Shown here piece by piece: positions 46,000-55,483 of a stretch of DNA of 64,000 nucleotides. A program made the position numbers and the translations under genes. The notes below the pieces were generated by a model, which did not search any database, was not told where the DNA came from, and worked only from the letters and a program-made list of their open reading frames with translations. Source of the DNA: Balneolaceae bacterium (lineage in GTDB: Bacteria; Bacteroidota; Rhodothermia; Balneolales; Balneolaceae); the NCBI GenBank assembly GCA_017640665.1, contig JAEPQE010000001.1:947262-1011261 (forward strand). Direction: 5' to 3'. The number at the start of each line of letters is the position of its first letter. Position 1 is the first letter of the stretch.

Positions 46000-46830
46000 T
46001 TAAGCAACGGGAAAGAAATTTACTTCTCCGTGTCCTTTTTGTTCAGTTAGGAAAGACTCGGGGTTGTATCCCGAAAATTGCCGAAACTCGCGGATAAAAT
46101 GTGCCTGGTCGTAAAAGCCACACTCGGCGCTAATTTGTGGCCATGAAATATCGGCCTGTTTTTGAACTTTGGGCAGGATGCAATTGAACCTGAGTATGCG
46201 CTGGAAGTACTTAGGAGTGACTCCAACCGATTTCTTAAATAAATCAATGAAGTGCTTTTTTGAAAACCCCGATTCCTCAATAAGTTTCATCATAGAGGTT
46301 TCCATAAACTCCGGATCGCATTGGATGCTGTCAATGGCTTTGTAAACACTATCATTGGGTAGAAAATCGGAGTCAAACCGATCAGACAGAAACTGTTCTG
46401 CGAGCTCAAGCTTTTCCTTAGACGTTTTAGCCGAGTAGAGTTCTTCTCTTAGGCCTAACACGTCCTCACCAAAAAGCTGCTCCGCGGAAAGAACGGAATC
46501 ACTTATTTCATCCAGTGCTTTATGAAGGTAAGGAATAGCTCCGCCCGGTTTGAACTTAATCACAAACATTTCAGAATAAGGCAGGGCAGAGATGCTGATA
46601 TAATTCTTTTGTAAACCCGAAACCCAGCATTTAGCGAAGTATTGGTTTGGTTCGAGCGTTTCATTATCGTAAGTAGATCGCGGAAGGTCGTCTAGCTCAA
46701 AGATCAGATAAACGTGGCCATCAGGAACCACTCTCTCAATGGAATGTTCGGGCATATAGCCCTTGAAATAGATAAAGCAATCAACAAATTTGTTGTGCGA
46801 GGCAGAGGGCCGGGGCATTTCAAAAATCAT
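46000..46830 (-). CDS. AraC family transcriptional regulator
   Basis: A 276-residue regulator. The N-terminal half (about 1-155) is a cupin-like ligand domain of the DUF6597 type, with HVYLIFELDD and EMFVIKFKPGGAIPYL. The C-terminal AraC module has two helix-turn-helices, the second reading ISAECGFYDQAHFIREFRQF and ending SGYNPESFL. It lies directly after the DUF2911 gene on the same strand, nine bases away, and may regulate it. Confidence 0.88.
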   Translation of the reverse strand: MIFEMPRPSASHNKFVDCFIYFKGYMPEHSIERVVPDGHVYLIFELDDLPRSTYDNETLEPNQYFAKCWVSGLQKNYISISALPYSEMFVIKFKPGGAIPYLHKALDEISDSVLSAEQLFGEDVLGLREELYSAKTSKEKLELAEQFLSDRFDSDFLPNDSVYKAIDSIQCDPEFMETSMMKLIEESGFSKKHFIDLFKKSVGVTPKYFQRILRFNCILPKVQKQADISWPQISAECGFYDQAHFIREFRQFSGYNPESFLTEQKGHGEVNFFPVA

Positions 46831-46839
46831 AGAATAAGC

Positions 46840-47415
46840 CTAACCACTTTCATAAAACCGAATAGGGATTTCAACCTTAACCATATCCCAAGACATGCTC
46901 ATTGTAGTCAGAGAAAGATTCACATCAGAAAACTCTATAGAGAATGCTTCAACAGGTGTTTCCAGGTTAATAACCGGAACATTGAATCGTATATAATCCC
47001 GATCTTCGGAGTAGGTAAATGCACCCCACTGGCCAAGCTCGTTATTCAGGATGATTGTCCATTCATCTTCATTAGGAATAGAGAAGAGAGCATAGGTTCC
47101 TGCTTCAACTACTTCTCCGCCCATTAAAACAGGCTCAGTTATTGTGATTTCGGTGGCTTCATTTGCGCCGGTTCTCCAGACTTCGCCATAAGGCTCAAAA
47201 TCACCAAAAATATCTCTGCCGTTTCTATAAGGCTGACCATACACGACTTTTATATAAGCGCCTTCATGTTTGATGGAAGAGATGGCGATGGGGCTCTTAC
47301 GATTACCAACGGGAACATTTTGAGGTCCGGTTCGTTGCTGTTGGCAGCTAATTCCGGATAAAAATACAGTTATGAGAATAATCGGGATGCCTAATGTTTT
47401 GCGAAGAAAAATCAT
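46840..47415 (-). CDS. DUF2911 lipoprotein
   Basis: A 191-residue lipoprotein with signal peptide MIFLRKTLGIPIILITVFLS and lipobox SGISC. The mature part is the DUF2911 domain, with GRDIFGDFEPYGEVWRTGAN, then VVEAGTYALFSIPNEDEWTI. This family is common in Bacteroidota and Rhodothermota as a secreted beta-sandwich protein with no assigned role. ATG at 47415 starts at the signal peptide. The gene precedes an AraC regulator. Confidence 0.85.
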   Translation of the reverse strand: MIFLRKTLGIPIILITVFLSGISCQQQRTGPQNVPVGNRKSPIAISSIKHEGAYIKVVYGQPYRNGRDIFGDFEPYGEVWRTGANEATEITITEPVLMGGEVVEAGTYALFSIPNEDEWTIILNNELGQWGAFTYSEDRDYIRFNVPVINLETPVEAFSIEFSDVNLSLTTMSMSWDMVKVEIPIRFYESG

Positions 47416-47483
47416 AGGTGAATATAAATAGGGAATTAAACCGGGCACAATATAATTGCCTTCAACCAATATCGGTAATGGAA

Positions 47484-48143
47484 TTAAGAATAAGCAGGCA
47501 AATATTTATAGATAGCCCAGAAATGTGAAAACGCCCCGCCCAGAACGAATAAATGCCATAGCTCATGAAACTCAAAATGAGGAGGTAATGGATTCGGTTT
47601 TTCAATGGCGTAAATCACCGCGCCAAAGGAATAGAATAGCCCCCCAATTACAATCCAGTACGAAAACATCTTAGGAAGCAACTCCCACATTTGGGGGAAG
47701 ATGATGACGGCTACCCAGCCCATAAGCAGGTAAAGAGCAGTAGAGAACCAGCGGGGAGCATTCAACCAGAATATTTTCTTAAAAACTCCTGCAAGAGCAA
47801 ATAACCAGATACCCAACAGCATTCCTAACCGCCAGCCACCATCTAAAACAATTACACACATTGGCGTGTAACTTCCGGCAATTACCAAATAAATCATGAT
47901 GTGGTCAAAGAGCCGGAATAGCTCCTCAGTTTTAAATGTAACATTGATGCTATGGTACACGGCGCTGGAAAAAAACATCAGGAATACGGTAACCCCATAA
48001 ATAATGAAAGAAATTTTATAGCTAATGGGGCTTTCAACCGCGTTGATCAGGAGAAGGACAGTCCAGATTACCGAAATGATAGCTCCTGCTAAATGAGAAT
48101 AGGCATTAAAAGGCTCGCGGACAGGGAAAAAGTACTTACTCAA
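47484..48143 (-). CDS. Hemolysin III/PAQR family membrane protein
   Basis: A 219-residue protein with seven membrane helices. Family marks are REPFNAYSHLAGA near the start, SSAVYHSINV, LFDHIMIYLVIAGSYTP and HELWHLFVLGGAFSHF near the end. The conserved His and Asp residues suit the zinc-dependent hydrolase site known in PAQR relatives. The start is TTG at 48143; no ATG is in frame nearby. Despite the name there is no sound evidence for toxin activity in most members. Confidence 0.85.
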   Translation of the reverse strand: MSKYFFPVREPFNAYSHLAGAIISVIWTVLLLINAVESPISYKISFIIYGVTVFLMFFSSAVYHSINVTFKTEELFRLFDHIMIYLVIAGSYTPMCVIVLDGGWRLGMLLGIWLFALAGVFKKIFWLNAPRWFSTALYLLMGWVAVIIFPQMWELLPKMFSYWIVIGGLFYSFGAVIYAIEKPNPLPPHFEFHELWHLFVLGGAFSHFWAIYKYLPAYS

Positions 48144-48169
48144 GACATGTTGATTTCTGAGCAGCTAAA

Positions 48170-49435
48170 TTAACTAAAACTGATCTTCCAATACAGGAAA
48201 AGAAGTGCAAATCCTGTAATAAAAATCATCCCGAACCAGCATAAATATTTAAGCCAGACAGGAGGTTTTTGATCTTCAGGAAAGTGCTTTGAATAAATAA
48301 GCTTATAGTTAATAAAAGCAAAAACCGGCGCGGTGAGAAAAGAAATAGTAGTAGCCAGATCGACCATAAAAATAAACCGGCTTCCGGCGAGATAAAGCAC
48401 CCCTAATGAAAGCAAAGAAATCATAAACAGTAACCCTTTATAGCTTTTGTAGACAGGCGCTTTAGCTTCATCGTCTAAATCCAGATTAAATAAGTGAGCA
48501 CAGGCGCGCGGATAACCATCCGTAACCGTTAATGTGGTACTGAACATCGCAGTGAACGCACAAATAATGATAATCCAGTAGGTCCAGTCACCAAGGGTTG
48601 AGGTGTACATACTCACTAATTGATTAGCGAAAGCAGAACCGCTGGAAGCAAAATCAATATTTGCGCCAAACATAACCAGAGCACCTAACGAAAGAAAAGC
48701 CAGTGCCATTATGCCCGCTCCGATATATCCGATGTTGAAATCGGTGAGGCTCTCCTTTAAAGAAGGTGTATATTTAGTTTGTTTAATGCGCTCTAAAATC
48801 CAAAGAGAATGCCATGCTGAGGCGTCAATTAAAATGGGCATCCATCCCATTAGCGCAATGAGAAAAAAGATGCCGGTTTCATTCCATACGCTTGGGGCTT
48901 CCGGCCTGATGATTCCCGAAGGACTGGTAGCTGCAACAATCAAAGCAATGAATGTTGAGATTGAGAGAACTACAATAATGATTTTAATAGCCCCATCTAA
49001 CGCGGAGTATTGGCCCCGACTAAGAATCAAAAAGCAAATAGCGAGTATAATAGCACTCCAAAGTAAGGGAGAGAGCTCTATTCCGGTAAGTTCTGCGGCC
49101 AGGCTCGCAGTAACAATGGTTACTGCCGCCTGAACAATACACATGGTAATCACCGTAAACCCACCAAAGGTCCATATTGCCCATTTTCCCAGTTTCTGGT
49201 AGCCACGAATCAGGCTTTCTTTAGTGGCTATGGTGTATCGAGGGCCGAATTCGAGAAACGGGTATTTGGATAGGTTGGCTAAAACCACCGCCCAGATTAG
49301 GGTGAAACCAAATTCAGCGCCGGCCCTGGTGGATTGAACTAAATGGGAAACTCCGATAGCGGCAGCGGCTAAAATAAGTCCGGGTCCAAGGGCGTATCTC
49401 AAGGTTGATTTAGTAGAACTCTTTTGATCACTCAT
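48170..49435 (-). CDS. NRAMP-family transporter lacking the usual metal motifs
   Basis: A 421-residue protein of about 11 membrane helices that aligns with the NRAMP/MntH fold. The first helix opens with ALGPGLILAAAAIGVSHLVQ, and GAEFGFTLIWAVVLANL follows, as in NRAMP. At the site of the metal-binding DPGN the protein has GVSH (residues 28-31). At helix 6, where MPH is expected, it has GWMPILIDASAWHS. The Mn/Fe-binding residues are therefore not there, so the substrate is likely different. A 9-base inverted repeat lies upstream at 49445-49490. Confidence 0.8.
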   Translation of the reverse strand: MSDQKSSTKSTLRYALGPGLILAAAAIGVSHLVQSTRAGAEFGFTLIWAVVLANLSKYPFLEFGPRYTIATKESLIRGYQKLGKWAIWTFGGFTVITMCIVQAAVTIVTASLAAELTGIELSPLLWSAIILAICFLILSRGQYSALDGAIKIIIVVLSISTFIALIVAATSPSGIIRPEAPSVWNETGIFFLIALMGWMPILIDASAWHSLWILERIKQTKYTPSLKESLTDFNIGYIGAGIMALAFLSLGALVMFGANIDFASSGSAFANQLVSMYTSTLGDWTYWIIIICAFTAMFSTTLTVTDGYPRACAHLFNLDLDDEAKAPVYKSYKGLLFMISLLSLGVLYLAGSRFIFMVDLATTISFLTAPVFAFINYKLIYSKHFPEDQKPPVWLKYLCWFGMIFITGFALLFLYWKISFS

Positions 49436-49444
49436 CAGGCATAC

Positions 49445-49490
49445 TCACAGTTAGGTTGGCGAAGAGTACAAATTTTTTTGTTAACTGTGA
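49445..49490. promoter_or_regulatory. Inverted repeat upstream of the NRAMP-like gene
   Basis: TCACAGTTA (49445-49453) and TAACTGTGA (49482-49490) are perfect nine-base arms, 28 bases apart, located 10 bases before the ATG of the transporter. It may be an operator, or a stem in the leader of its mRNA. Confidence 0.4.
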
Positions 49491-49589
49491 AAATGAACAC
49501 GGTACAGACTCATGAAACATTTTTTCAGCATTTTTCAATTTTGAAGAGTACTATACAATCTTAACTCAGGGATCAATAAAACTAACACT

Positions 49590-52166
49590 ATGAAAAAGAC
49601 AATCTTTACGCTCGCTCTTCTGTTAATTTCGGGAAATATTTTTGGTCAGCAAACGCTGGACTATTTCTTACAAGACGGAGTTACTTATAATGAGGGCATT
49701 CCTACCCCAAAGGATATTTTAGGGGCTGAATTAGGTGAATGGCATGTTCGCCATGATCAATTAGTACAATACATGCACGCCGTTGCTGAAGCTTCTGATC
49801 GTGTGACAATTATGGAATATGCGCGGACCTACGAAAATCGTAAGCTGCTTTCTTTAGTGATTACCTCCACCGAAAATCAGAATCGCATTGATGAAATCAG
49901 GGAGCAACATGTTCAACTTACTGATCCATCAGTTTCGGGAGATCTTGATATTTCAAAGATGCCCGCCGTGGTTCAGCTCAGCTATAGTGTACACGGAAAT
50001 GAGCCCAGCGGATCAAATGCATCACTTGCGGTGGTTTATCATCTGGCGGCAGCTGAAGGCAGAGAAATTGAAGAGTTGTTAAGTAACGTAGTGGTACTGG
50101 TTGATCCAAGTATAAACCCTGATGGTTTAAACCGTTTTGCACACTGGGCAAATACACATAAAAGCAAAAATGTGTTGGTAACAGATCCCGATAGCCGCGA
50201 GTATAGTGAAGTGTGGCCCGGTGGAAGAACGAATCACTACTGGTTTGACTTGAATCGTGATTGGTTGTTAGTTCAGCATCCAGAAAGTAAAGGAAGAATT
50301 GCCCGGTTCCACGAATGGAAACCAAACGTGCTTACCGATCACCACGAGATGGGAAGCAATGCGACGTTCTTCTTTCAGCCGGGAATACCAAGCCGGACAA
50401 ATCCATTAACTCCACAGCGGAACCAGGATTTAACAGCGAATATAGCAGAATATCATGCGGATGAACTAGATAAAATTCAATCATTATACTATACAAAAGA
50501 AAGTTTCGATGACTTCTATTATGGAAAAGGCTCAACCTATCCGGATGTTCAGGGAGCAATTGGTATTCTTTTTGAGCAAGCAAGCTCAAGAGGCCATGCT
50601 CAAGAAACTATTCATGGTGTAATTGAATTTCCTTTTACAATTAGAAATCAAGTAACCGCATCTTACTCGACCTTAAAAGCGGTACATGATTTAAGAGAAG
50701 AATTGTTGGAGCACCAGCGACTGTTTTATCAGGAGGCGGTTAACGAAGCGGAACGATCATCAATAAAAGCGTATGTGTTTGGAGAAAGTGCAGATCAGGC
50801 GCGAACCTTTCACTTAGCTGAAATGTTGAACCGCCACCAGATTGAAGTGTACGAATTGGCAGAAGGACTTTCCGCGGATGGCGAAAGCTTTGAGGCAGGT
50901 AAAGCGTATGTAGTGCCTACCAATCAGCCGCAATACAAATTAATCACTGCGATGTTCGAGCGCAGAACAGAGTTCAAAGACAGCCTTTTTTACGACGTAT
51001 CTGCCTGGACAATGCCTTATGCGTTTAACCTCCCATTTGCGGAATTAGGCTCAAGAGGATACAACAATGATCTGTTAGGCGACCGCTTTGATGGCGAAAT
51101 GAATTCAAACGGCATGGTGGTCGGAAGCCAATCGAACTACGCGTATGCTTTTGAGTGGGATGAATATTACAGCCCGAAAGCTTTATACCGATTATTGGAT
51201 TCAGGTGTTCGTGCGAAGGTTGCATCATTACCTTTTTCAGGGGTAACACAAGAAGGGCAAAAGAACTTTGATTATGGAACCATCTTAATTCCAATGGGAG
51301 TACAAGATGACCAGGACAAAGTGCACGAGCTTGTTAAGGCAATAGCTGAAGAAGATGGAATTAAAGTGTATGCGCTTAATACAGGATTGTCTACTGCAGG
51401 GATTGACCTGGGAAGTAATAACTTCGAAAATCTTGACAAGCCAAGCGTAGCTATTTTGGGTGGAGGCGGAACCAGCTCTTACGAGGTTGGGGAAGCTTGG
51501 CACTTATTTGATCAGAGATATCACATGCCGCTCACAATTCTGGATGTTAGCAATCTGGGAGGCGCTGATCTTGACAGATATAATGTTTTGGTTATGGCGA
51601 ATGGATGGTATAATGGTCTTTCTGAAGGGGAAGTAAACTCAATCAAAGGGTGGGTAAGAAATGGAGGAGTACTAATTGCCTATAAATCTGCAGTTAATTG
51701 GGCTCGCCAACAGGAAATCGCTGATATCGAATCCAAAGAACGAGTTGAAAGAGAAGAAGCGGAAACCCGACCTTATGTGAAGCGAAGCATGGATTCCGGG
51801 GCGCGTGTAATTGGGGGCTCTATCTTCAATGCCAAAATTGATTTAACGCATCCGCTGGGTTATGGCTTTAATGATGAAAACATCACTTTATTCAGAAACA
51901 GCACAATCTTCCTTGAAAAAGGTGAAAATCCATACTCAACACCGGTTTATTATACCGATTCTCCGCTGGCAGCGGGCTATGTTTCAGATGAAAACCTGGA
52001 AACGCTGAAAGGTTCAGCTGCAGTGGTTGTGAGTCGTTATGGGGGAGGAAAAGTTATTACCATGACCGACAACCCAAACTTCCGGGCGTTTTGGTATGGA
52101 ACAAACAAGCTGTTTGCAAACGCCGTGTTCTTTGGACAGACGATCAGTAATGCGTCTGCGAATTAA
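49590..52166 (+). CDS. Secreted M14 zinc carboxypeptidase
   Basis: An 858-residue exported peptidase. The signal peptide covers about residues 1-19 (ending GNIFG). Zinc ligands are His135 and Glu138 in VHGNEPSG, with a third His in LTDHHEMGS (about 251-252). The catalytic Glu329 is in IGILFEQASS, and DLNRDW lies between. The region after residue 400 continues through a long beta-rich part, with a possible glutamine amidotransferase-like fold around 620-700. The substrate is unknown. The upstream gap is shared with the NRAMP-like gene. Confidence 0.88.
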   Translation: MKKTIFTLALLLISGNIFGQQTLDYFLQDGVTYNEGIPTPKDILGAELGEWHVRHDQLVQYMHAVAEASDRVTIMEYARTYENRKLLSLVITSTENQNRIDEIREQHVQLTDPSVSGDLDISKMPAVVQLSYSVHGNEPSGSNASLAVVYHLAAAEGREIEELLSNVVVLVDPSINPDGLNRFAHWANTHKSKNVLVTDPDSREYSEVWPGGRTNHYWFDLNRDWLLVQHPESKGRIARFHEWKPNVLTDHHEMGSNATFFFQPGIPSRTNPLTPQRNQDLTANIAEYHADELDKIQSLYYTKESFDDFYYGKGSTYPDVQGAIGILFEQASSRGHAQETIHGVIEFPFTIRNQVTASYSTLKAVHDLREELLEHQRLFYQEAVNEAERSSIKAYVFGESADQARTFHLAEMLNRHQIEVYELAEGLSADGESFEAGKAYVVPTNQPQYKLITAMFERRTEFKDSLFYDVSAWTMPYAFNLPFAELGSRGYNNDLLGDRFDGEMNSNGMVVGSQSNYAYAFEWDEYYSPKALYRLLDSGVRAKVASLPFSGVTQEGQKNFDYGTILIPMGVQDDQDKVHELVKAIAEEDGIKVYALNTGLSTAGIDLGSNNFENLDKPSVAILGGGGTSSYEVGEAWHLFDQRYHMPLTILDVSNLGGADLDRYNVLVMANGWYNGLSEGEVNSIKGWVRNGGVLIAYKSAVNWARQQEIADIESKERVEREEAETRPYVKRSMDSGARVIGGSIFNAKIDLTHPLGYGFNDENITLFRNSTIFLEKGENPYSTPVYYTDSPLAAGYVSDENLETLKGSAAVVVSRYGGGKVITMTDNPNFRAFWYGTNKLFANAVFFGQTISNASAN

Positions 52167-52516
52167 AAGACTGGAATAAAAAGAAAGAAAAAGACTAAAA
52201 GAGTTATTGATGCAGTAAAAATCAGTAACTCTTTATCTATTTTTTTCTTGCTCAATAGAATTCCTAATACTATCACATGGGCGGTTAATCCGATTAGTAA
52301 TGAAATTAGGAAAAACATAATTACTAACCCGCCCGAAGGATCAGCGTTGAAAATATTTCCAACGGATAGGGTCGTTAACTTTAGAAAAACAGCAGAAAGA
52401 GAATAGAATACAAAAGCACGCACGAAGACTTTTTTTGGCGAAAATCGTTGGAGTAGAAATGTTACCAGTGTAAAGTACAAGAACGTGGTTGATGAATAAA
52501 TGATAATAAATTTCAT
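52163..52516 (-). CDS. Small hypothetical membrane protein
   Basis: A 117-residue protein with four membrane helices (about 2-20, 30-48, 60-84 and 95-115) and short loops. Its ATG overlaps the YdeI-type gene stop by four bases. The end converges on the M14 gene and shares four bases with it. I do not recognise a family. Confidence 0.55.
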   Translation of the reverse strand: MKFIIIYSSTTFLYFTLVTFLLQRFSPKKVFVRAFVFYSLSAVFLKLTTLSVGNIFNADPSGGLVIMFFLISLLIGLTAHVIVLGILLSKKKIDKELLIFTASITLLVFFFLFIPVF

Positions 52517-53022
52517 CAATCCTCTCTCGGAGGCATTCCCAATAAATACCGGAAATCAAACTTATCGGGCATCGTTTTCAGGTTGTTGATGAGTAAAATA
52601 GCCCGGTCGATTTTCTTCTGACTACTTTTCACTCCGTTTACATAATTGATGATATATCGTTGTTCACTAGGAGCAAGTTGTTCAAATAATTTGGCGCCCT
52701 CGCGCTCCTGCTCGAGTAAAGCCTCGAATTCTTCAGGCACAGGCACTCCATATTTAGAGTGATCAAGTTCTATCGTAATTGTCAGCTCTTCATTTTCATT
52801 TAGATCCCATTTCTTCTGCCGGGCTTTATTTACAGTGATGTAAGCGGTTCCTTCTCCTTTGGCAACCATTCCCCCATGAAAGGATTCATTTCCATTGATC
52901 GAAACCATAAGCCGCGTTCCTATTCCCCCAACTTTATCTACAATTTCAGCAGGAACGGTTATATGTGTTAGCTTTAGTTTTGGAAGATAGTCCAGATAAG
53001 ACGTAAAGGTAATCGGCTTCAT
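52516..53022 (-). CDS. YdeI/OmpD-associated family protein
   Basis: A 168-residue cytoplasmic protein. The N-terminal part is a DUF1905-type beta barrel with KLTHITVPAEIVDKVGGIG and GRLMVSINGNESFHGG-like strands. The C-terminal part is the YdeI helical domain, with YGVPVPEEFEALLEQ and FEQLAPSEQRYIINYVNGVK. Members have been linked to bacteriocin protection in some reports; the role here is unknown. It is followed by the small membrane gene and preceded by the gluconate dehydrogenase-like small subunit. Confidence 0.8.
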   Translation of the reverse strand: MKPITFTSYLDYLPKLKLTHITVPAEIVDKVGGIGTRLMVSINGNESFHGGMVAKGEGTAYITVNKARQKKWDLNENEELTITIELDHSKYGVPVPEEFEALLEQEREGAKLFEQLAPSEQRYIINYVNGVKSSQKKIDRAILLINNLKTMPDKFDFRYLLGMPPRED

Positions 53023-53035
53023 CGAACGTCAATAA

Positions 53036-53746
53036 TCAGTTATTCAGTAAGTTTCCCTCGTCATCCCATTCGGCGGTATCCATGCGCTTGCTTTGGTCGA
53101 TACATTTGGCAACCCATTCATCATCGTAATCAATGCCCAAGTCATCCAGCACTTCCTGGGGGACTCCATCCCAAATATCAGGTCGGTTTCCTACATAGCC
53201 CAAATCGTTAAAACCCATTTCGGTAGTATAATACCCAGTAAGTGTGAAGTTTCTGATTTCCCGGAAGAAGTCTACGCCGGGCTGAGTTTTTTCGGTAGCT
53301 TTATCAGGATAAGAGAGCACATCAAGAATAGCAGTTTGATCTTCTATGCCGGCGAAAATGAAATCTTTACCATTTTGATCTCTGGAGTAATTGTCTAACC
53401 ATTTAATTCCGTCCCGGAAATTATCCTGGATATGTGACCATTCTTTTACCGCGAAGTCGATGAACTCAGGGACAAAGGCCTCCGATGCAGCACCCGCAGC
53501 AGTCGTGGCAGGAAGAATCAAATCACATAAAACTGCTACGGTCTCAAATTCATGGTTAGTGAAGAAATTATCTTCAAAGATACGCTTGTCCCGAGCCTTT
53601 TCTGCCGGAGTGCGACCGTACGAGCTGAAGTCATAGACATCCTGAAGCCTTCTTCTTTCTGGGGATCCCGGGGCACAGCCATTTATTAAAAAGCCAGTTC
53701 CAAGAGCTCCAATCAGCATGGTTTTAATTGAGTCTCGTCTATCCAT
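53036..53746 (-). CDS. Gluconate 2-dehydrogenase subunit 3-type protein
   Basis: A 236-residue exported protein. It starts with a twin-arginine signal (MDRRDSIKTMLIGALGTGF), and INGC could be a lipobox. The body is a subunit 3 (gamma) domain with FFTNHEFETVAVLCDLILPA and EFIDFAVKEW. In known dehydrogenases this subunit brings the folded catalytic subunit through the Tat system. It lies three bases after the GMC enzyme, which has no signal of its own, and this arrangement fits the hitch-hiker model. Confidence 0.85.
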   Translation of the reverse strand: MDRRDSIKTMLIGALGTGFLINGCAPGSPERRRLQDVYDFSSYGRTPAEKARDKRIFEDNFFTNHEFETVAVLCDLILPATTAAGAASEAFVPEFIDFAVKEWSHIQDNFRDGIKWLDNYSRDQNGKDFIFAGIEDQTAILDVLSYPDKATEKTQPGVDFFREIRNFTLTGYYTTEMGFNDLGYVGNRPDIWDGVPQEVLDDLGIDYDDEWVAKCIDQSKRMDTAEWDDEGNLLNN

Positions 53747-53749
53747 AGC

Positions 53750-55471
53750 TTACAGGTTTTGTTTTTTAAGTTCATCAACAATGTATTCAGAAGCTCTCAT
53801 CGAAAGCGCAAGAATAGTCCAGGTAGGGTTTTTATCGGCTTGTGAAACAAAAGTCCCTGCATCCACAACAAACACGTTCTCTGCATCGTGGAGCTGAGAG
53901 TATTTATTGGTTACCGATGTTTTTGGATCGTTACCCATGCGTGTTGTCCCAACCTCGTGAATAATCTGCCCCGGCTTCAAAAGTCCATAATCGCGATCTG
54001 CCCCTGGCTTATCGCCCAAAGTAATGGCGCCCATTTCATCAAAGATTTTCTCCATGGTATCATGGGCGTGTTTTGATTGGAGGCGCTCGTAATCAGTCCA
54101 TTTATAATTGAATCGAAGGACCGGAATCCCCCATTGATCAACCTTATCAGGATCAATATCACAATAATTGTTGTATTGAGGAACACTCTCTCCTCTCATG
54201 GCAATATGAATCGTTGACCCAAAAAACCGTTTTACATCTTCCCTAAGCTTATCTCCATAGCCGCCAACGGTAAGGTTGAAATGTTTATTCAGGTCCGTAG
54301 TATTAAAGCCGACTCCATAAGAGGGTTGACCCATCCCCCCGTAAATTTCGAAGTGATATCCACGCGGGAAGTCGAGCTTAGCATCATTCAGCCACCAGGG
54401 TGTGTACACATGCAAACTACCTACCCCATCCTCGTTATACATCTTTCGGTTTAGCAGTTCGGGAATAATGGCAGAACGTCCCGCGCCGGTTGAATCGTGA
54501 AGATATCTACCAACAACTCCGCTACTGTTTCCAAGGCCATTTGGGTGCTGAGAGCTTTTTGAATTCAGCAGAATCCGTGCCGTTGAACAGGCCGAGGCCC
54601 CCATCACAACAACCTTCCCCTTAATTACTTTTTCGGCGCCATCTTCTTTGTCGATGTAGCTAACACCGGTTGCTTTTCCTTCATCATTTGTAAGCACCTC
54701 CCTGGCCATTGCATTTACATATAGGTCGACACGACCAGTACTTCTCTGAGCGGGAAAGATGAGGCAGGTTCCGGAAGAGAAATCCGCATAAACCTGACAT
54801 CCGCGATTACATTGGTTGCAATAGAAACATACCCCACGTTCATTATTCAGTTTTTTTGTAAGGATGGAAAGCCGGGAAGGAATGACAGGAATACCCGCTT
54901 TTCTAGCCCCTTTGATATAGAATAATTCATGGAGCCGGGGCTTAGGCGGAGGAAGAAAAAAGCCATCAGGCTCATTATAAATCCCCTCCTTGCTTCCAAA
55001 AACCCCAATCAGTTTATCAACACGGTCGTAATAAGGCTTGATTTCGTCATAGCTGATAGGCCAGTTATCCCCTAATCCATCCACATCTTTTCGCTTAAAA
55101 TCGAGAGGTCCGAAACGAAGCGAAATACGCCCCCAGTGATTGGTTCGTCCGCCCAGCATTCGTGATCGAAACCACATAAAATCAGAATCATCCTTTTGGG
55201 TATAGGGCTCGCCATGTACTTCCCAACCACCATACGCGGCATCCCAATCGCCAAAATTTCGGAGCGGTGTACTGGCTCCTCTTCTGGGAGATTCCCATGC
55301 GGGGCGAAGCTGACTTCGATACTGATCCTGAGCGGGGTCGAAATAAGGACCGGCTTCCAGAACAGCTACTTTCAATCCCGATTCGGATAAAATTTTGGCT
55401 GCCATTCCTCCGCCTGCTCCCGAACCAACAATTACTGCATCGTATTCTTTGTTGTTGGAGATGATTTCCAT
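53750..55471 (-). CDS. GMC oxidoreductase with a cysteine cluster
   Basis: A 573-residue FAD-dependent dehydrogenase of the GMC family. The FAD fold starts at DAVIVGSGAGGGMAAKIL (residues 11-28), and the C-terminal part has TRMG and VDAGTFVSQADKNPTWT with the catalytic Asn. Residues 215-225 hold Cys215, Cys218, Cys221 and Cys225. The spacing of Cys215-Cys221-Cys225 (CX5CX3C) matches the 3Fe-4S cluster of Burkholderia-type glucose dehydrogenase. The sugar or alcohol substrate is not known. It is followed by its small subunit; no cytochrome gene is present. Confidence 0.88.
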   Translation of the reverse strand: MEIISNNKEYDAVIVGSGAGGGMAAKILSESGLKVAVLEAGPYFDPAQDQYRSQLRPAWESPRRGASTPLRNFGDWDAAYGGWEVHGEPYTQKDDSDFMWFRSRMLGGRTNHWGRISLRFGPLDFKRKDVDGLGDNWPISYDEIKPYYDRVDKLIGVFGSKEGIYNEPDGFFLPPPKPRLHELFYIKGARKAGIPVIPSRLSILTKKLNNERGVCFYCNQCNRGCQVYADFSSGTCLIFPAQRSTGRVDLYVNAMAREVLTNDEGKATGVSYIDKEDGAEKVIKGKVVVMGASACSTARILLNSKSSQHPNGLGNSSGVVGRYLHDSTGAGRSAIIPELLNRKMYNEDGVGSLHVYTPWWLNDAKLDFPRGYHFEIYGGMGQPSYGVGFNTTDLNKHFNLTVGGYGDKLREDVKRFFGSTIHIAMRGESVPQYNNYCDIDPDKVDQWGIPVLRFNYKWTDYERLQSKHAHDTMEKIFDEMGAITLGDKPGADRDYGLLKPGQIIHEVGTTRMGNDPKTSVTNKYSQLHDAENVFVVDAGTFVSQADKNPTWTILALSMRASEYIVDELKKQNL

Positions 55472-55483
55472 TAGGTTTCCCGG

